From CAZZKF01 sp964654995 (GTDB lineage: Bacteria; Pseudomonadota; Alphaproteobacteria; CAZZKF01), in assembly GCA_964654995.1 (NCBI GenBank), contig CAZZKF010000063.1, forward strand, positions 1 to 13,879: a stretch of 13,879 bases of DNA. Reading direction: 5' to 3'. Shown piece by piece: positions 1 through 7,560 of the stretch. The position numbers were made by a program, and so were the translations under genes. The stretch's first letter is position 1; the number at the start of each line of letters is the position of its first letter. A model generated the notes under the pieces. That model was given only the letters and a program-made list of their open reading frames with translations, did no database searches and was not told where the DNA came from.

Positions 1-1276
1 CGATTTCCTCGGCATCCGGACAGCCGGCGAGGATCTCGGCGCGAATGCGGGCCGGATCCTCGCTGCGCGGGTTGTCGTCGGTGACGATCACCCGATCGGC
101 GAGTTTGGCCGCCACTGCCCCCATCAGCGGCCGCTTGCCGGCATCGCGGTCACCGCCGCAGCCGAACACCAGGACGATGCGTCCCATGATATGGGCGCGC
201 AAGTTGCGCAGCACGGTTTCCAGCGCGTCCGGCGTATGAGCGAAATCGACAAAGACCGGCGCGCCGGAGGGATGCTTGGCAACCAACTGCATCCGCCCCG
301 GCACGCCAGCAAGTTGGGGGAGGGTACTCAGGGTCTCCGCGGGGTCACCCCCGCAGGCGATCACAAGGGCCGCCGCGATCAGCGCATTCTTGGCCTGAAA
401 ATCGCCGATCAGCGGCAGAATCACGGGATATTCCCGACCGCCGTAGAAAATCCGCAACCGCTGGCCATTGACCAGCGGCTTGCGCGCAGTAAGACGAAGG
501 TCGCCGCGCGTCAGACCGACCGAAATGATGCGGTGGCCGCGCGCCCAGCACAGGGCCTCGGCCTCTCGGAAATAGCGGCTTTCGGCATTCAGCACCGCCG
601 TTCCGCCCGGCGCCATGACCTCGCCGAAGAGGCGCAGCTTGGCATACAGATAATCCTCGACGCTGGCGTGGTAGTCGAGATGATCGCGGGTGAGATTGGT
701 GAATGCCGCCGCCTTCAGCTGCAGGCCGTCGAGTCGGTACTGATCGAGGCCGTGGCTCGATGCCTCGACCACCGCATGATCGATGCCCTGGGCGGCAAGA
801 TCGGCGAGCGTGCGATAGAGGGTGATCGGATCCGGCGTCGTCAGCGTCGTCGGTTCCTCGAAGTCCGGCGCCTTGACGCCCAGCGTGCCGATGCTGGCCG
901 CCTTCATCCCCAGCCGGCGCCAGATCTGGCGAGTAAAGCTGGCCACCGAGGATTTGCCGTTGGTGCCCGTCACCGCCGCCATGACCTCGGGCTGGCGACC
1001 GAAGAACCGGGCCGCCATCAGCGAGAAGCGACGGCGCGGGTTGACGTCGGTCAGCACGTGGACCGGCTGGCCCTCGAGCGCGAGGCCGGGCCGGGCAAGA
1101 ACGGCCACCGCACCCTGGCGGATGGCATCGTCGATAAAGGCGCTGCCGTCCGCCTGGCTGCCGGCCAGGGCCGCGAACAGGTATCCCGGGCGCACCTCGC
1201 GGCTGTCCGCCGCCAGGCCGGCGATATCGATCCGTTCGGCCGCGCCGTTTCCGCCTGCAAGTTCGGATAGAAGCAT
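1..1276 (-). CDS. murE: UDP-MurNAc-tripeptide synthetase MurE (3' end outside window)
   Basis: Cytoplasmic Mur ligase that adds meso-diaminopimelate to UDP-MurNAc-L-Ala-D-Glu in peptidoglycan precursor synthesis. My reading of the minus strand gives 425 residues before the window ends. The ATP-binding P-loop GTNGKSS is at about residues 104-110 (Ser in place of the commoner Thr), the substrate motif VEASSHGLDQ at about 170-179, FTNLTRDHLDYH at about 192-203, and the lysine expected to be carbamylated at K213 in YAKLRLF. DNPRSEDP begins at residue 401; the DNPR signature is known to go with meso-DAP rather than lysine specificity. The ATG start at 1276 lies 31 nt after the ftsI stop, so it is probably cotranscribed with ftsI. 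About 60 C-terminal residues are missing, judged from the usual length near 490. No frameshift is seen. Identification is secure. Confidence 0.96.
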   Translation of the reverse strand, partial: MLLSELAGGNGAAERIDIAGLAADSREVRPGYLFAALAGSQADGSAFIDDAIRQGAVAVLARPGLALEGQPVHVLTDVNPRRRFSLMAARFFGRQPEVMAAVTGTNGKSSVASFTRQIWRRLGMKAASIGTLGVKAPDFEEPTTLTTPDPITLYRTLADLAAQGIDHAVVEASSHGLDQYRLDGLQLKAAAFTNLTRDHLDYHASVEDYLYAKLRLFGEVMAPGGTAVLNAESRYFREAEALCWARGHRIISVGLTRGDLRLTARKPLVNGQRLRIFYGGREYPVILPLIGDFQAKNALIAAALVIACGGDPAETLSTLPQLAGVPGRMQLVAKHPSGAPVFVDFAHTPDALETVLRNLRAHIMGRIVLVFGCGGDRDAGKRPLMGAVAAKLADRVIVTDDNPRSEDPARIRAEILAGCPDAEEI

Positions 1277-1307
1277 CGATGCGGTTCCCTGTTCCCTGTG
1301 CCCTGCC

Positions 1308-3032
1308 CTAGCCGCCGGCAGCGGCCAGAAGCTCGCCATCCTTGCGCTCGGTATAGGTCGGCATGACGCCCAGCAACGGCGCGATCCGGGTGATCACCGC
1401 GCGGGTGATCGGCGCCGCCGTCCAGCCCCCACCGGCAAAGCCGTGGGTCGCCTCGGTGCCGGTCGGCTCGTCCAGAATCGCCAGCACCAGATAGCGCGGC
1501 GCATCGACCGGAAAGACCCCGACAAAGGACGACAGCAGGGCGCCGTCGCGGTAACCGCCCGAGCGCCCCCCAGCCTTTCGCGCGGTGCCCGTCTTGCCGC
1601 CGACCAGATAGCCGCGGGCGTCCGCCCGGCTGCCGGTGCCCTGTTCGACGACCCGGCGCATCAGCGCCCGCATGGTGCGGCTGGTCTGCTCTGAAATCAC
1701 CCGCTGCCCGGCTGGCACGGTACCGGGGGCGCGCTTGACCAGCGTCGGCTCCGGCAGCACCCCGCCGTTGACCAAGGCGGCGATGCCGCGGGCCAGTTGC
1801 ACCGGGCTGACCGCCAGGCCGTAGCCGTAGGATATGGTCACCGCCTCGACCTGGCGCCAGCGTTCGGGCACCAGCGGCGTGCCGATCTCGGGCAGCTCCA
1901 GGGTCGGGCGGCTCAACAGGCCAAGGCGATCGAGGAAGGCGCGCTGGGCCTCAGGCCCGACATCCATGGCGATCTGGGCGGCACCGATGTTCGACGAATA
2001 GACGAAAATCTCGGGCACCGACAGCCGACCCTTGCGCGGATGATCGTCGCGGATGACATAGCGCGCCAGGTGCAGCGGCTGGGTCGTGTCATAGGCCGAG
2101 CGCAGGTTGATGACACCTGAATCCAGGGCCAGCGCGATGGTGAACGACTTGAACGTCGAGCCCATCTCGTAAACCCCCAGGGTGGCGCGATTGAAGCGCG
2201 CCCCGGCCGGTGCCGCGCCGGGACGGTTGGGATCGAAATCGGGAAGCGAAACCAGGGCCAGAATCTCGCCATTGCGCACATCGAGCACCAGCCCGACTGC
2301 GGCATGCGCGGAGAAGGTCGCCATGCCGCGGCCCAGTTCATGGCGAAGGGCGTGCTGAACCCGCAGATCCAGCGACACCTGCACCGGGTCTTGCCGGTCA
2401 CGCAGGCGGTCGTCGAAATGACGCTCGATGCCGGCGAGGCCGCGGTTGTCAACGTCGACGTAACCCAGCACATGACCGGCCAGCGCCCCTTGCGGATAGA
2501 CCCGGCGGTATTCGCGGCGGAAATCGAGACCGGGAATGCCGAGCTCGAGCACCGCCCGGTGGGCGCGCGGGCTCAGCTTGCGTTTGATCCACACGAAGCG
2601 GCGGTTCGAACGCAACAGCCGCAATGTGCGCGCCGCATCGAGATCGGGCAGCACCGTCGCCAGTCTGGCCACCGCTGCCTCCGCATCGGGGACCAGGGCG
2701 GGACGCGCATACAGCGAGACGGTGGCGAGGCTGGTGGCCAGCACCACGCCGTTGCGATCGACGATATCGGCGCGCGGCTGCGGCGCTGCGGCTTGCGCGA
2801 TCGGCCGGCCGCGGACGGTGACCGCCTCGCCGGTCGCCAGATCGATCAGCCGGCCGGCAAGCACCAGGAACGCCAGCACGAACAGGGCGCCGATCACGAT
2901 CAGGCGCTGATAGCCGATCTCGATGGCCCGCTGGCCGGCACCTTGAAGGCGGATGGTCCCGGCCGCCCGACGCGGCGCAAAGGCGGGGCGGCTGCGGGTG
3001 CGGAGAGCCGGCTCGCTGCGACGCGGTTTCAT
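1308..3032 (-). CDS. ftsI: Division-specific transpeptidase FtsI (penicillin-binding protein 3)
   Basis: Class B penicillin-binding protein that cross-links septal peptidoglycan in the divisome. The 574-residue protein has a basic cytoplasmic tail (about 1-42), one membrane anchor (about 43-63), a dimerisation or pedestal domain, and a transpeptidase domain with all three catalytic motifs: S292-T-F-K295 (the nucleophile motif), S346-S-N348 and K480-T-G-T. The length fits the family. Its ATG overlaps the ftsL stop as ATGA (4 nt), a standard sign of translational coupling inside the dcw cluster. murE follows 31 nt after its TAG stop. Nothing is missing or broken. Confidence 0.97.
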   Translation of the reverse strand: MKPRRSEPALRTRSRPAFAPRRAAGTIRLQGAGQRAIEIGYQRLIVIGALFVLAFLVLAGRLIDLATGEAVTVRGRPIAQAAAPQPRADIVDRNGVVLATSLATVSLYARPALVPDAEAAVARLATVLPDLDAARTLRLLRSNRRFVWIKRKLSPRAHRAVLELGIPGLDFRREYRRVYPQGALAGHVLGYVDVDNRGLAGIERHFDDRLRDRQDPVQVSLDLRVQHALRHELGRGMATFSAHAAVGLVLDVRNGEILALVSLPDFDPNRPGAAPAGARFNRATLGVYEMGSTFKSFTIALALDSGVINLRSAYDTTQPLHLARYVIRDDHPRKGRLSVPEIFVYSSNIGAAQIAMDVGPEAQRAFLDRLGLLSRPTLELPEIGTPLVPERWRQVEAVTISYGYGLAVSPVQLARGIAALVNGGVLPEPTLVKRAPGTVPAGQRVISEQTSRTMRALMRRVVEQGTGSRADARGYLVGGKTGTARKAGGRSGGYRDGALLSSFVGVFPVDAPRYLVLAILDEPTGTEATHGFAGGGWTAAPITRAVITRIAPLLGVMPTYTERKDGELLAAAGG

Positions 3033-3355
3033 CGCTTCACCTCGTCATTGCGTGGCGGTGTGGTGCGCAGCGGCAGATCGCCCAGGCGGGCGAACTGATC
3101 GCGGCCCAGTGGCTGCAGCCGGAGAAAACGGCGATTGAGGCGCTCGAGGCGCTGCGGGCGGGCGAGATGGGTCCATTCGGCCCGCAGCACCTCGATCGCC
3201 TGGCGATCGCGATCGATCCGGGCAACAAGCTCGGCGCCGTGGCGCTCCAGCGCCCGCACCTCGTACTTGATCCGGTAAAGGCCCACGGCCGCCGCGACAG
3301 CCAGAACCGTCAGCACCAGCCCGGCCAGGCGGTTGACTGTGATCCCCGTATTCAT
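3029..3355 (-). CDS. ftsL: Cell division protein FtsL
   Basis: Small bitopic divisome protein that, in characterised systems, forms a coiled-coil complex with FtsB and FtsQ and activates FtsW-FtsI. The 108-residue product has a very short cytoplasmic tail, one membrane segment (about residues 9-26, RLAGLVLTVLAVAAAVGLY) and then a charged helical stretch (about 28-80, YEVRALERHGAELVARIDRD onward) typical of the coiled coil. FtsL is poorly conserved in sequence; the call rests on this architecture and on its place between rsmH and ftsI. The ATG at 3355 shares its A with the rsmH TGA stop; a GTG one codon upstream (3358) is also possible. A longer same-frame reading from 3622 is only open frame inside rsmH. 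The 3' end overlaps ftsI by 4 nt. Confidence 0.88.
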   Translation of the reverse strand: MNTGITVNRLAGLVLTVLAVAAAVGLYRIKYEVRALERHGAELVARIDRDRQAIEVLRAEWTHLARPQRLERLNRRFLRLQPLGRDQFARLGDLPLRTTPPRNDEVKR

Positions 3356-4371
3356 CACGCCGCCGCCTGTTCGGGCCAGGCCGGGGCGGATGTCCGCTCG
3401 GCCGCCCGCAACCGGGCCGAGCGGGCGCGCGGATTGGCGGCGATCTCCTGGGCCCCGGGCTTGCGCGCCCGCGTATGGAGAAGGCGAAAGCTCGGCTCGC
3501 GCGCCGCTTCGGCCCGCACCGGCTCCGGCTCGTGACGCGAGGCCCGCGGTGCCCGGCCCGAACGGCTGCGCAGGAACAGCTTTACCATACGGTCCTCGAG
3601 CGAGTGGAAGGAGACGACGCACAGCCGCCCTCCGGGTGCCAGCAGGCGCTCGGCCGCGCCCAGGCCGCGGGCCAGTTCGCCCAGTTCGTCATTGACGGCA
3701 ATGCGCAGCGCCTGAAAGGTGCGGGTCGCCGGATGGATGGCGCCGGGGCGCCGCGGGGCCGGGCCGACGGCGTGCTCGATGATTGTCGCCAGTTGACGCG
3801 TGGAGGTAATCGGCGCCTCATGCCGCGCGGCAACGATGGCGCGGGCGATCGCCCGCGCCTTGCGGTCCTCACCATAACGGCGAATGAGATCGGCCAGCAT
3901 GTCTTCGTCCGCCTGGTTGACGAGATCGGCGGCTGATTCACCGTCCGCGTCCATGCGCATGTCCAGAGGCCCGTCGAGCCGGAACGAAAAGCCGCGCGCC
4001 GGATCGTCGAGCTGATGGCTGGACAGGCCGAGATCAAGGGCAATGCCGTCAACCGTGTGCACCCCGTGAGGCCTGAGCAATGAGTCCATTTCGCTGAAAC
4101 GGCCCTGAACGAAGCGCAGCCGGCCGGGAAATTCGGCCGCCAACGCCTCGGCGCGCGCCGCGGCATGAGGATCGCGATCGATTCCCCAGACGGTGCAGGC
4201 CGCGGCCTCGAGGATGGCGCGGGCGTAGCCGCCACCCCCGAAGGTGCCGTCGACATAGGTGGCGCCGTCTTTCGGGGCCAGGGCTTCGACCACTTCCATG
4301 CACAGAACCGGGACGTGACCGGCCCGCGGACGAGCGGGTTCGGAGGGTTTGATGGCCCGCGGGCCGGTCAC
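3355..4371 (-). CDS. rsmH: 16S rRNA (cytosine-1402-N4)-methyltransferase RsmH
   Basis: SAM-dependent enzyme (formerly MraW) that methylates N4 of C1402 in the ribosomal P site. The 338-residue protein shows the family motifs in order: HVPVL at about 19-23, the SAM-binding stretch DGTFGGGGYA at 41-50, DLGLSSHQLDDPARGFSFR and DGPLDMRM in the central part, HPATRTFQALRIAVNDEL, then VVSFHSLEDRMVK, and a C-terminal NPRARSARLRAAER. The start is a GTG at 4371 that overlaps the mraZ stop (GTGA, 4 nt); a GGAG stands just upstream within mraZ. The C-terminal tail is Ala- and Glu-rich and longer than in E. coli. The gene is intact. Confidence 0.97.
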   Translation of the reverse strand: MTGPRAIKPSEPARPRAGHVPVLCMEVVEALAPKDGATYVDGTFGGGGYARAILEAAACTVWGIDRDPHAAARAEALAAEFPGRLRFVQGRFSEMDSLLRPHGVHTVDGIALDLGLSSHQLDDPARGFSFRLDGPLDMRMDADGESAADLVNQADEDMLADLIRRYGEDRKARAIARAIVAARHEAPITSTRQLATIIEHAVGPAPRRPGAIHPATRTFQALRIAVNDELGELARGLGAAERLLAPGGRLCVVSFHSLEDRMVKLFLRSRSGRAPRASRHEPEPVRAEAAREPSFRLLHTRARKPGAQEIAANPRARSARLRAAERTSAPAWPEQAAA

Positions 4372-4838
4372 TGTCCATCTCCAGACCTGCGTGGACGCAG
4401 GCGCAACTCGGAGCGCTGCTTGAGCGCAATTTCGCGTTGTTCGGCATCAAACCGGGCAAAGGCTTCGGGTTCCCACATCTGGAACGTCCGGCCGCGCCCG
4501 ACGAAGGTCACCTGTCCGTCGATGCCGGCATGGGCAATCAGGCGCTCGGGCAGGGTGATGCGGCCTTCGGCATCGAACCCGAGCTGATGGCTGGCGGCGA
4601 GGATCGAGGTGGTAAAGGCGTCGCGTTCCTCGGCGAAGGGGGCGAATTCCTCGATGCTGTCGGACAGGCGTTCCATATAGGCGAGATCGCAGCCCTCGAT
4701 ACAGGCGTTGACGAACGAGGGAAAGACGATGACACCGGCCCAGCCCTGTCCGGTCATGGCGGCGCGAAACGGTGCCGGCACCGAGACCCGGCCCTTTCGG
4801 TCGACCTTGTTGGTGAATGTGGACAGGAATAGCGCCAC
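4368..4838 (-). CDS. mraZ: Transcriptional regulator MraZ
   Basis: First gene of the dcw cluster. MraZ is a ring-forming DNA-binding protein that in E. coli represses its own operon. The 156-residue product has the two AbrB-like repeats with their signatures: VDRKGRVSVP (D13-R17 core) in the N-terminal half and FDAEGRITLP (D89-R93 core) in the second half. FLSTFTNKVD at the N terminus is also typical. The start is a GTG at 4838 preceded by a G-rich stretch that can act as ribosome binding site. The upstream region carries a five-fold TGGGN array that is its likely binding site. rsmH begins within its stop codon. Confidence 0.95.
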   Translation of the reverse strand: MALFLSTFTNKVDRKGRVSVPAPFRAAMTGQGWAGVIVFPSFVNACIEGCDLAYMERLSDSIEEFAPFAEERDAFTTSILAASHQLGFDAEGRITLPERLIAHAGIDGQVTFVGRGRTFQMWEPEAFARFDAEQREIALKQRSELRLRPRRSGDGQ

Positions 4839-4911
4839 TGCCCGCCCCCCGGTTGATCGCTTCCTACCTGTCCCGGACGCGTGCGGATCGCGTCAGTGCG
4901 CATCGCGCTTT

Positions 4912-4956
4912 TGGGACAATATGGGATATCATGGGATAATATGGGCGTCAATGGGA
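4912..4956 (+). promoter_or_regulatory. MraZ operator: five TGGGN boxes at 10-nt period
   Basis: Five direct boxes start at 4912, 4922, 4932, 4942 and 4952. Four read TGGGA and the fourth (4942) reads TGGGC, each separated by a 5-nt AT-rich spacer. The exact 10-nt period puts all boxes on one face of the helix. TGGGN repeats with 5-nt spacers are the known MraZ recognition pattern in E. coli, where three are reported; here there are five. The TGGG sequence reads on the strand opposite to mraZ. The array ends about 74 nt upstream of the mraZ GTG. Confidence 0.88.
4923..4951 (-). promoter_or_regulatory. Candidate promoter of mraZ-dcw operon
   Basis: On the minus strand TTGACG (4946-4951) is followed after 17 nt by TATCCC (4923-4928). 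The -35 element is good and the -10 element is weak. It sits inside the MraZ box array, with the -10 over the second box and the -35 between the fourth and fifth, so bound MraZ would block polymerase. It would leave an untranslated leader of nearly 80 nt. Inferred from pattern only. Confidence 0.4.
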
Positions 4957-5154
4957 GCACACCGCAAAAACCGGATAATCTGCAAGTCACTGCGCGAATT
5001 CCTTCGTCCTGCCCTCGAAAAAAGAACAAAACGGGATCGAACCGTAAATAATGGATTAAGACTAGGTCAAGATCACGGCGGAATTGTGGAGCCCGGCGGG
5101 AAACACCGTGGCATTGGCGCGAACGCGGGGCGCGACTCGGGAATCCGGGTCAAT

Positions 5155-5180
5155 CGACACCGGTGTCGGACGCCGGCGTC
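5155..5180. repeat. Two adjacent perfect palindromes at the trpA 3' end
   Basis: CGACACCGGTGTCG (5155-5168, 14 nt) is followed directly by GACGCCGGCGTC (5169-5180, 12 nt), which runs into the trpA stop codon (5179-5181). Both are perfect and have no loop. There is no T-run after them on the minus strand, so a simple intrinsic terminator is not supported. They could be a protein-binding site or an unusual 3'-end structure. Confidence 0.5.
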
Positions 5181-6015
5181 AAACCCCGGTGACGGCCGGG
5201 CATCGGGTGGCCTGTTTCATCGCCCGGGCCCAGGCCGCAAGGCTGTCACGCCCATGATCGCAGGCGGTGGCGCCGGCCTCGATCTTCTGCGCAAGGCTTG
5301 AGCCGACGATGACACCGTCGACGCCGGCCGCCCGCGCCGCCCGGACATGATCGGGGCGGGAGATCCCGAAGCCGAGCAGCACCGGAAGGCCGAGCCGGCG
5401 CCTCAGGGCCGCCACCCGCGCCGGATTCGGCGGCTCCATGGGAATGTCCGCCCCCGTCGGCCCGGGGCGGCTGATCAGATAGACAAAGGCGGCCGACGCA
5501 GGCAGAGACGGACCCGCTCCGTCGGGTGCTACCACAACCACCGGTGCCGGCCCCTCCCGGCCAGCTGCTTGCACCAGCGAGGAGGCCGGCCTGCCGCCCT
5601 CATCGAGGATCAGCACCGCATCCACATCCGCTGCGCGGCAAGCTTGCAGGAAGGCCCGCGTCCCGCCCATCGCCGCCACCGCGTCCGCATAGCCCTGCAC
5701 ACACAGCGGCAGATCGGCATGGCGGGCGCGCACATCCGCAATCAGGCGCCAGGCGGCAGCCGCGCTCGTGCCGGCCGACAGGGCGCGTCCGTGCGCCCGC
5801 GCAATCGCCGGTCCGTCGGCGGCCGGGCGGGCGGTGGGAAGGCCGAGTTCCAGGGCATCGGCACCGGCCTCCACCAGTACGTCGATGAGGCTCGGAAAGG
5901 CCTCGGGCCCGCCGTCGCCGACCACCACGAAGGGCATGAAGGCCCCTTCCCCGCGCCGGGCCAGCGCGTCCAGCCGAGCGGCGAAGCGGGCGCGGCATGG
6001 TCCCTCAGGCGGCAT
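5179..6015 (-). CDS. trpA: Divergent tryptophan synthase alpha chain (TrpA homologue) without trpB
   Basis: TrpA cleaves indole-3-glycerol phosphate to indole and glyceraldehyde 3-phosphate; it normally acts in a complex with TrpB. The 278-residue product aligns along its length with Salmonella TrpA. Conserved are F29 (F22 in Salmonella), catalytic E56 (E49) in ALELG, catalytic D67 (D60) in ADGP, Y179 (Y175), R183 and T187 (R179, T183) in SRPGPTG, and the phosphate-binding GFGIS and VGSS. Altered are the loop PFSDP, here P60-T-A-R-P64 (Asp56 to Arg), Asn104 (D111), Leu100 (Q107) and Pro132 (G140). The ATG at 6015 overlaps the trpF stop by 11 nt with only a weak ribosome binding site. No trpB is present between trpF and trpA or downstream. 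The family call is firm; coupling to a TrpB is open. Confidence 0.85.
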   Translation of the reverse strand: MPPEGPCRARFAARLDALARRGEGAFMPFVVVGDGGPEAFPSLIDVLVEAGADALELGLPTARPAADGPAIARAHGRALSAGTSAAAAWRLIADVRARHADLPLCVQGYADAVAAMGGTRAFLQACRAADVDAVLILDEGGRPASSLVQAAGREGPAPVVVVAPDGAGPSLPASAAFVYLISRPGPTGADIPMEPPNPARVAALRRRLGLPVLLGFGISRPDHVRAARAAGVDGVIVGSSLAQKIEAGATACDHGRDSLAAWARAMKQATRCPAVTGV

Positions 6016-7560
6016 CGCGCTGGCGCCATTCGGCGCGTGCCGGCGGCCGCAAGGCGGCGAAGAAGCGGGCGAGCAGCTCGCCATCCTTGACGCCCGGCGT
6101 GCGCTCGACGCCGCTGCTGATATCGAGCGCCCAGGTGCCGATGGCGGCGGCCCGGGCGGCGCAATCGGCATCGAGCCCGCCGGCCAGAATGATCCGGCGC
6201 TTGTCGCGGCGTGTCGACAGATCCCGCCAGTCGAAGCGCCGGCNNNNNNNNNNNNNNNNNNNNNNNNNNNNNNNNNNNNNNNNNNNNNNNNNNNNNNNNN
6301 NNNNNNNNNNNNNNNNNNNNNNNNNNNNNNNNNNNNNNNNNNNATGATCCGGCGCTTGTCGCGGCGTGTCGACAGATCCCGCCAGTCGAAGCGCCGGCCG
6401 CCGCCGCCCCAGACCGCCGGCACGAAGCCGTCAAGCACCACCCGGTCGGCGTCCGCCGGCAGGCGTTCAGGCGGATCGCGGCGCACCCGGACCGCCTGCC
6501 ACAGGGCGCAGTCGTCGCCCAGGCGCCGGCGCAGATCGCGGCGGTAGGAAGCGGTCTCATCGCCGTGAAGCTGGACGGCGGCAAGACCGAGCTCGCGGGC
6601 GATGTCCGCCACCTGCTCGACCGGTTCATTTACGAACACGCCGACCAGCGGCAGCGGGCTGGTGGCGGCCAGCGCCCGGGCCTGTGCCAGGGTCACGCGC
6701 CGGCGCGAGTGCGGCGCAAACACCAGCCCGCCCCAGCTTGCACCGGCGGCGTGCGCACGGATGAGGCTTTCCGGCACCCGGTGCCCGCAGACCTTGACAC
6801 GGCCGAAGGCCATCTGCCGGGCGGCCAGATCCGGGCGCGGTGCCGTCATCACCGCGGTACCGATCAGAAAGGCATCGACATGGCGGGACAGGCGGCGCAC
6901 GTCGCGCGGGCCTTCGATGCCCGATTCCGAGATCACCAGGCGGTCCTCCGGCACCCGCCGGGCCAGCCGCCGGGTGACCCCGAGGTCGACCGAAAAATCC
7001 CGCAAATCGCGGTTATTGATACCGATGATGCGCGCGCCCAAAGCCAGCGCCCGGTCCAGTTCGGCCTCATCATGGACTTCCGTCACCACGTCGAGGCCGA
7101 GCCGCTCGGCGACCTCGGCACAGGCGCGATAAGCATCATCATCGAGGACCGAGAGAATCAGGAGGACCGCATCCGCCCCGAAGAAGCGGGCCTCGAAGAC
7201 CTGATAGGGATCGACGACGATGTCCTTGGCCAGAATCGGGCAATCGACGCGGGCGCGGACCCGCGCCAGGTCCTCGGGCGCGCCATCGAAAAAGCGGAAG
7301 TCGGTGACCACCGAGATGGCATCGGCGACGCCGGCAAAGGCGTCTGCCGCCGCCTCCGGCGAGAGATCCTCGCGGATGGTTCCGGCCGACGGCGAGGCGG
7401 TCTTGTACTCGAAAATGAAGCGCAGCCCGGGCCGGGCCAGCGCCGCACACAGGCTGCGGGTCGAGGGGGTGAGCTGCGCGGCCAGAGTCTCCACCGGCCG
7501 GCGCCGCGCCCGCACGCCGATCTCGTGGCGCTTGTGGAGAACGATGGCTTCAAGCACCAT
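6005..7560 (-). CDS. trpCF: Bifunctional indole-3-glycerol-phosphate synthase / phosphoribosylanthranilate isomerase TrpCF (cut by assembly gap)
   Basis: Fusion of two (beta/alpha)8 enzymes: PRA to CdRP (TrpF half) and CdRP to indole-3-glycerol phosphate (TrpC half), as in E. coli TrpC. IGPS residues 1-253 carry E51/K53 in FEYKTASPSAG, K112 in LAKD, E161 in VTEV, GINNRDL at 180-186 and SESG at 211-214. The PRAI half starts at VKVCGH (C258) and has WGGLVF, QLHGDE, D377 in VVLDG, then ILAGGL and a C-terminal SGVER..PGVKD. The 100-N gap falls in the PRAI half. A 55-nt repeat flanks it; removing one copy and the N run (155 nt) leaves 1401 nt, exactly 467 codons, or 466 residues plus stop. Reading straight through the N run in one frame would falsely fuse it to trpA. 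The ATG has a GGAG 8 nt upstream and overlaps the trpD stop by 11 nt. A fused trpCF is characteristic of enteric-type gammaproteobacteria. Confidence 0.92.
6189..6398. repeat. 55-nt exact direct repeat flanking the N gap (unmerged contig overlap)
   Basis: Positions 6189-6243 and 6344-6398 are identical over 55 nt and abut the two ends of the N run. This is what a scaffolder leaves when two contigs overlap by an assembly k-mer but are not merged. The restored trpCF frame supports this reading over a real duplication. Confidence 0.93.
6244..6343. other. Assembly gap (100 N) inside trpF
   Basis: Exactly 100 N, a conventional placeholder length. The true gap is most likely negative (a 55-nt overlap), so no sequence is missing here. 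Confidence 0.95.

Larger units (their letters stand above)
4839..5178. other. Intergenic region between trpA and mraZ
   Basis: About 340 nt without a convincing gene. It holds the mraZ leader, the MraZ box array and candidate promoter, then a clearly AT-richer stretch (about 4957-5070) that contrasts with the GC-rich genes around it, and palindromes next to the trpA stop. On the minus strand a T-rich tract (about 5021-5034) follows a weak 4-bp hairpin (5031-5045); I do not consider it a reliable trpA terminator. It is contiguous sequence, so the trpA-mraZ adjacency is not an assembly join. Confidence 0.7.

Noticed and set aside
191..1270. A 359-codon open frame on the plus strand
   Set aside because: Antisense to murE, whose P-loop, DNPR and carbamylated-lysine motifs are all on the minus strand.
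5031..5045. A tRNA T-arm-like hairpin on the minus strand (ACGG stem with loop TTCGATC), possibly a remnant att site at the edge of the trp block
   Set aside because: Only 15 nt match, no other tRNA arms or CCA end are nearby, no integrase is present, and no second copy was noticed on the other side of the trp block.
5179..7560. A single trpCF-trpA fusion protein of 793 codons
   Set aside because: The apparent fusion arises because the N run plus the repeated 55 nt shift the frame. With the overlap collapsed, trpCF ends at its own TGA (6005-6007) and trpA starts separately.
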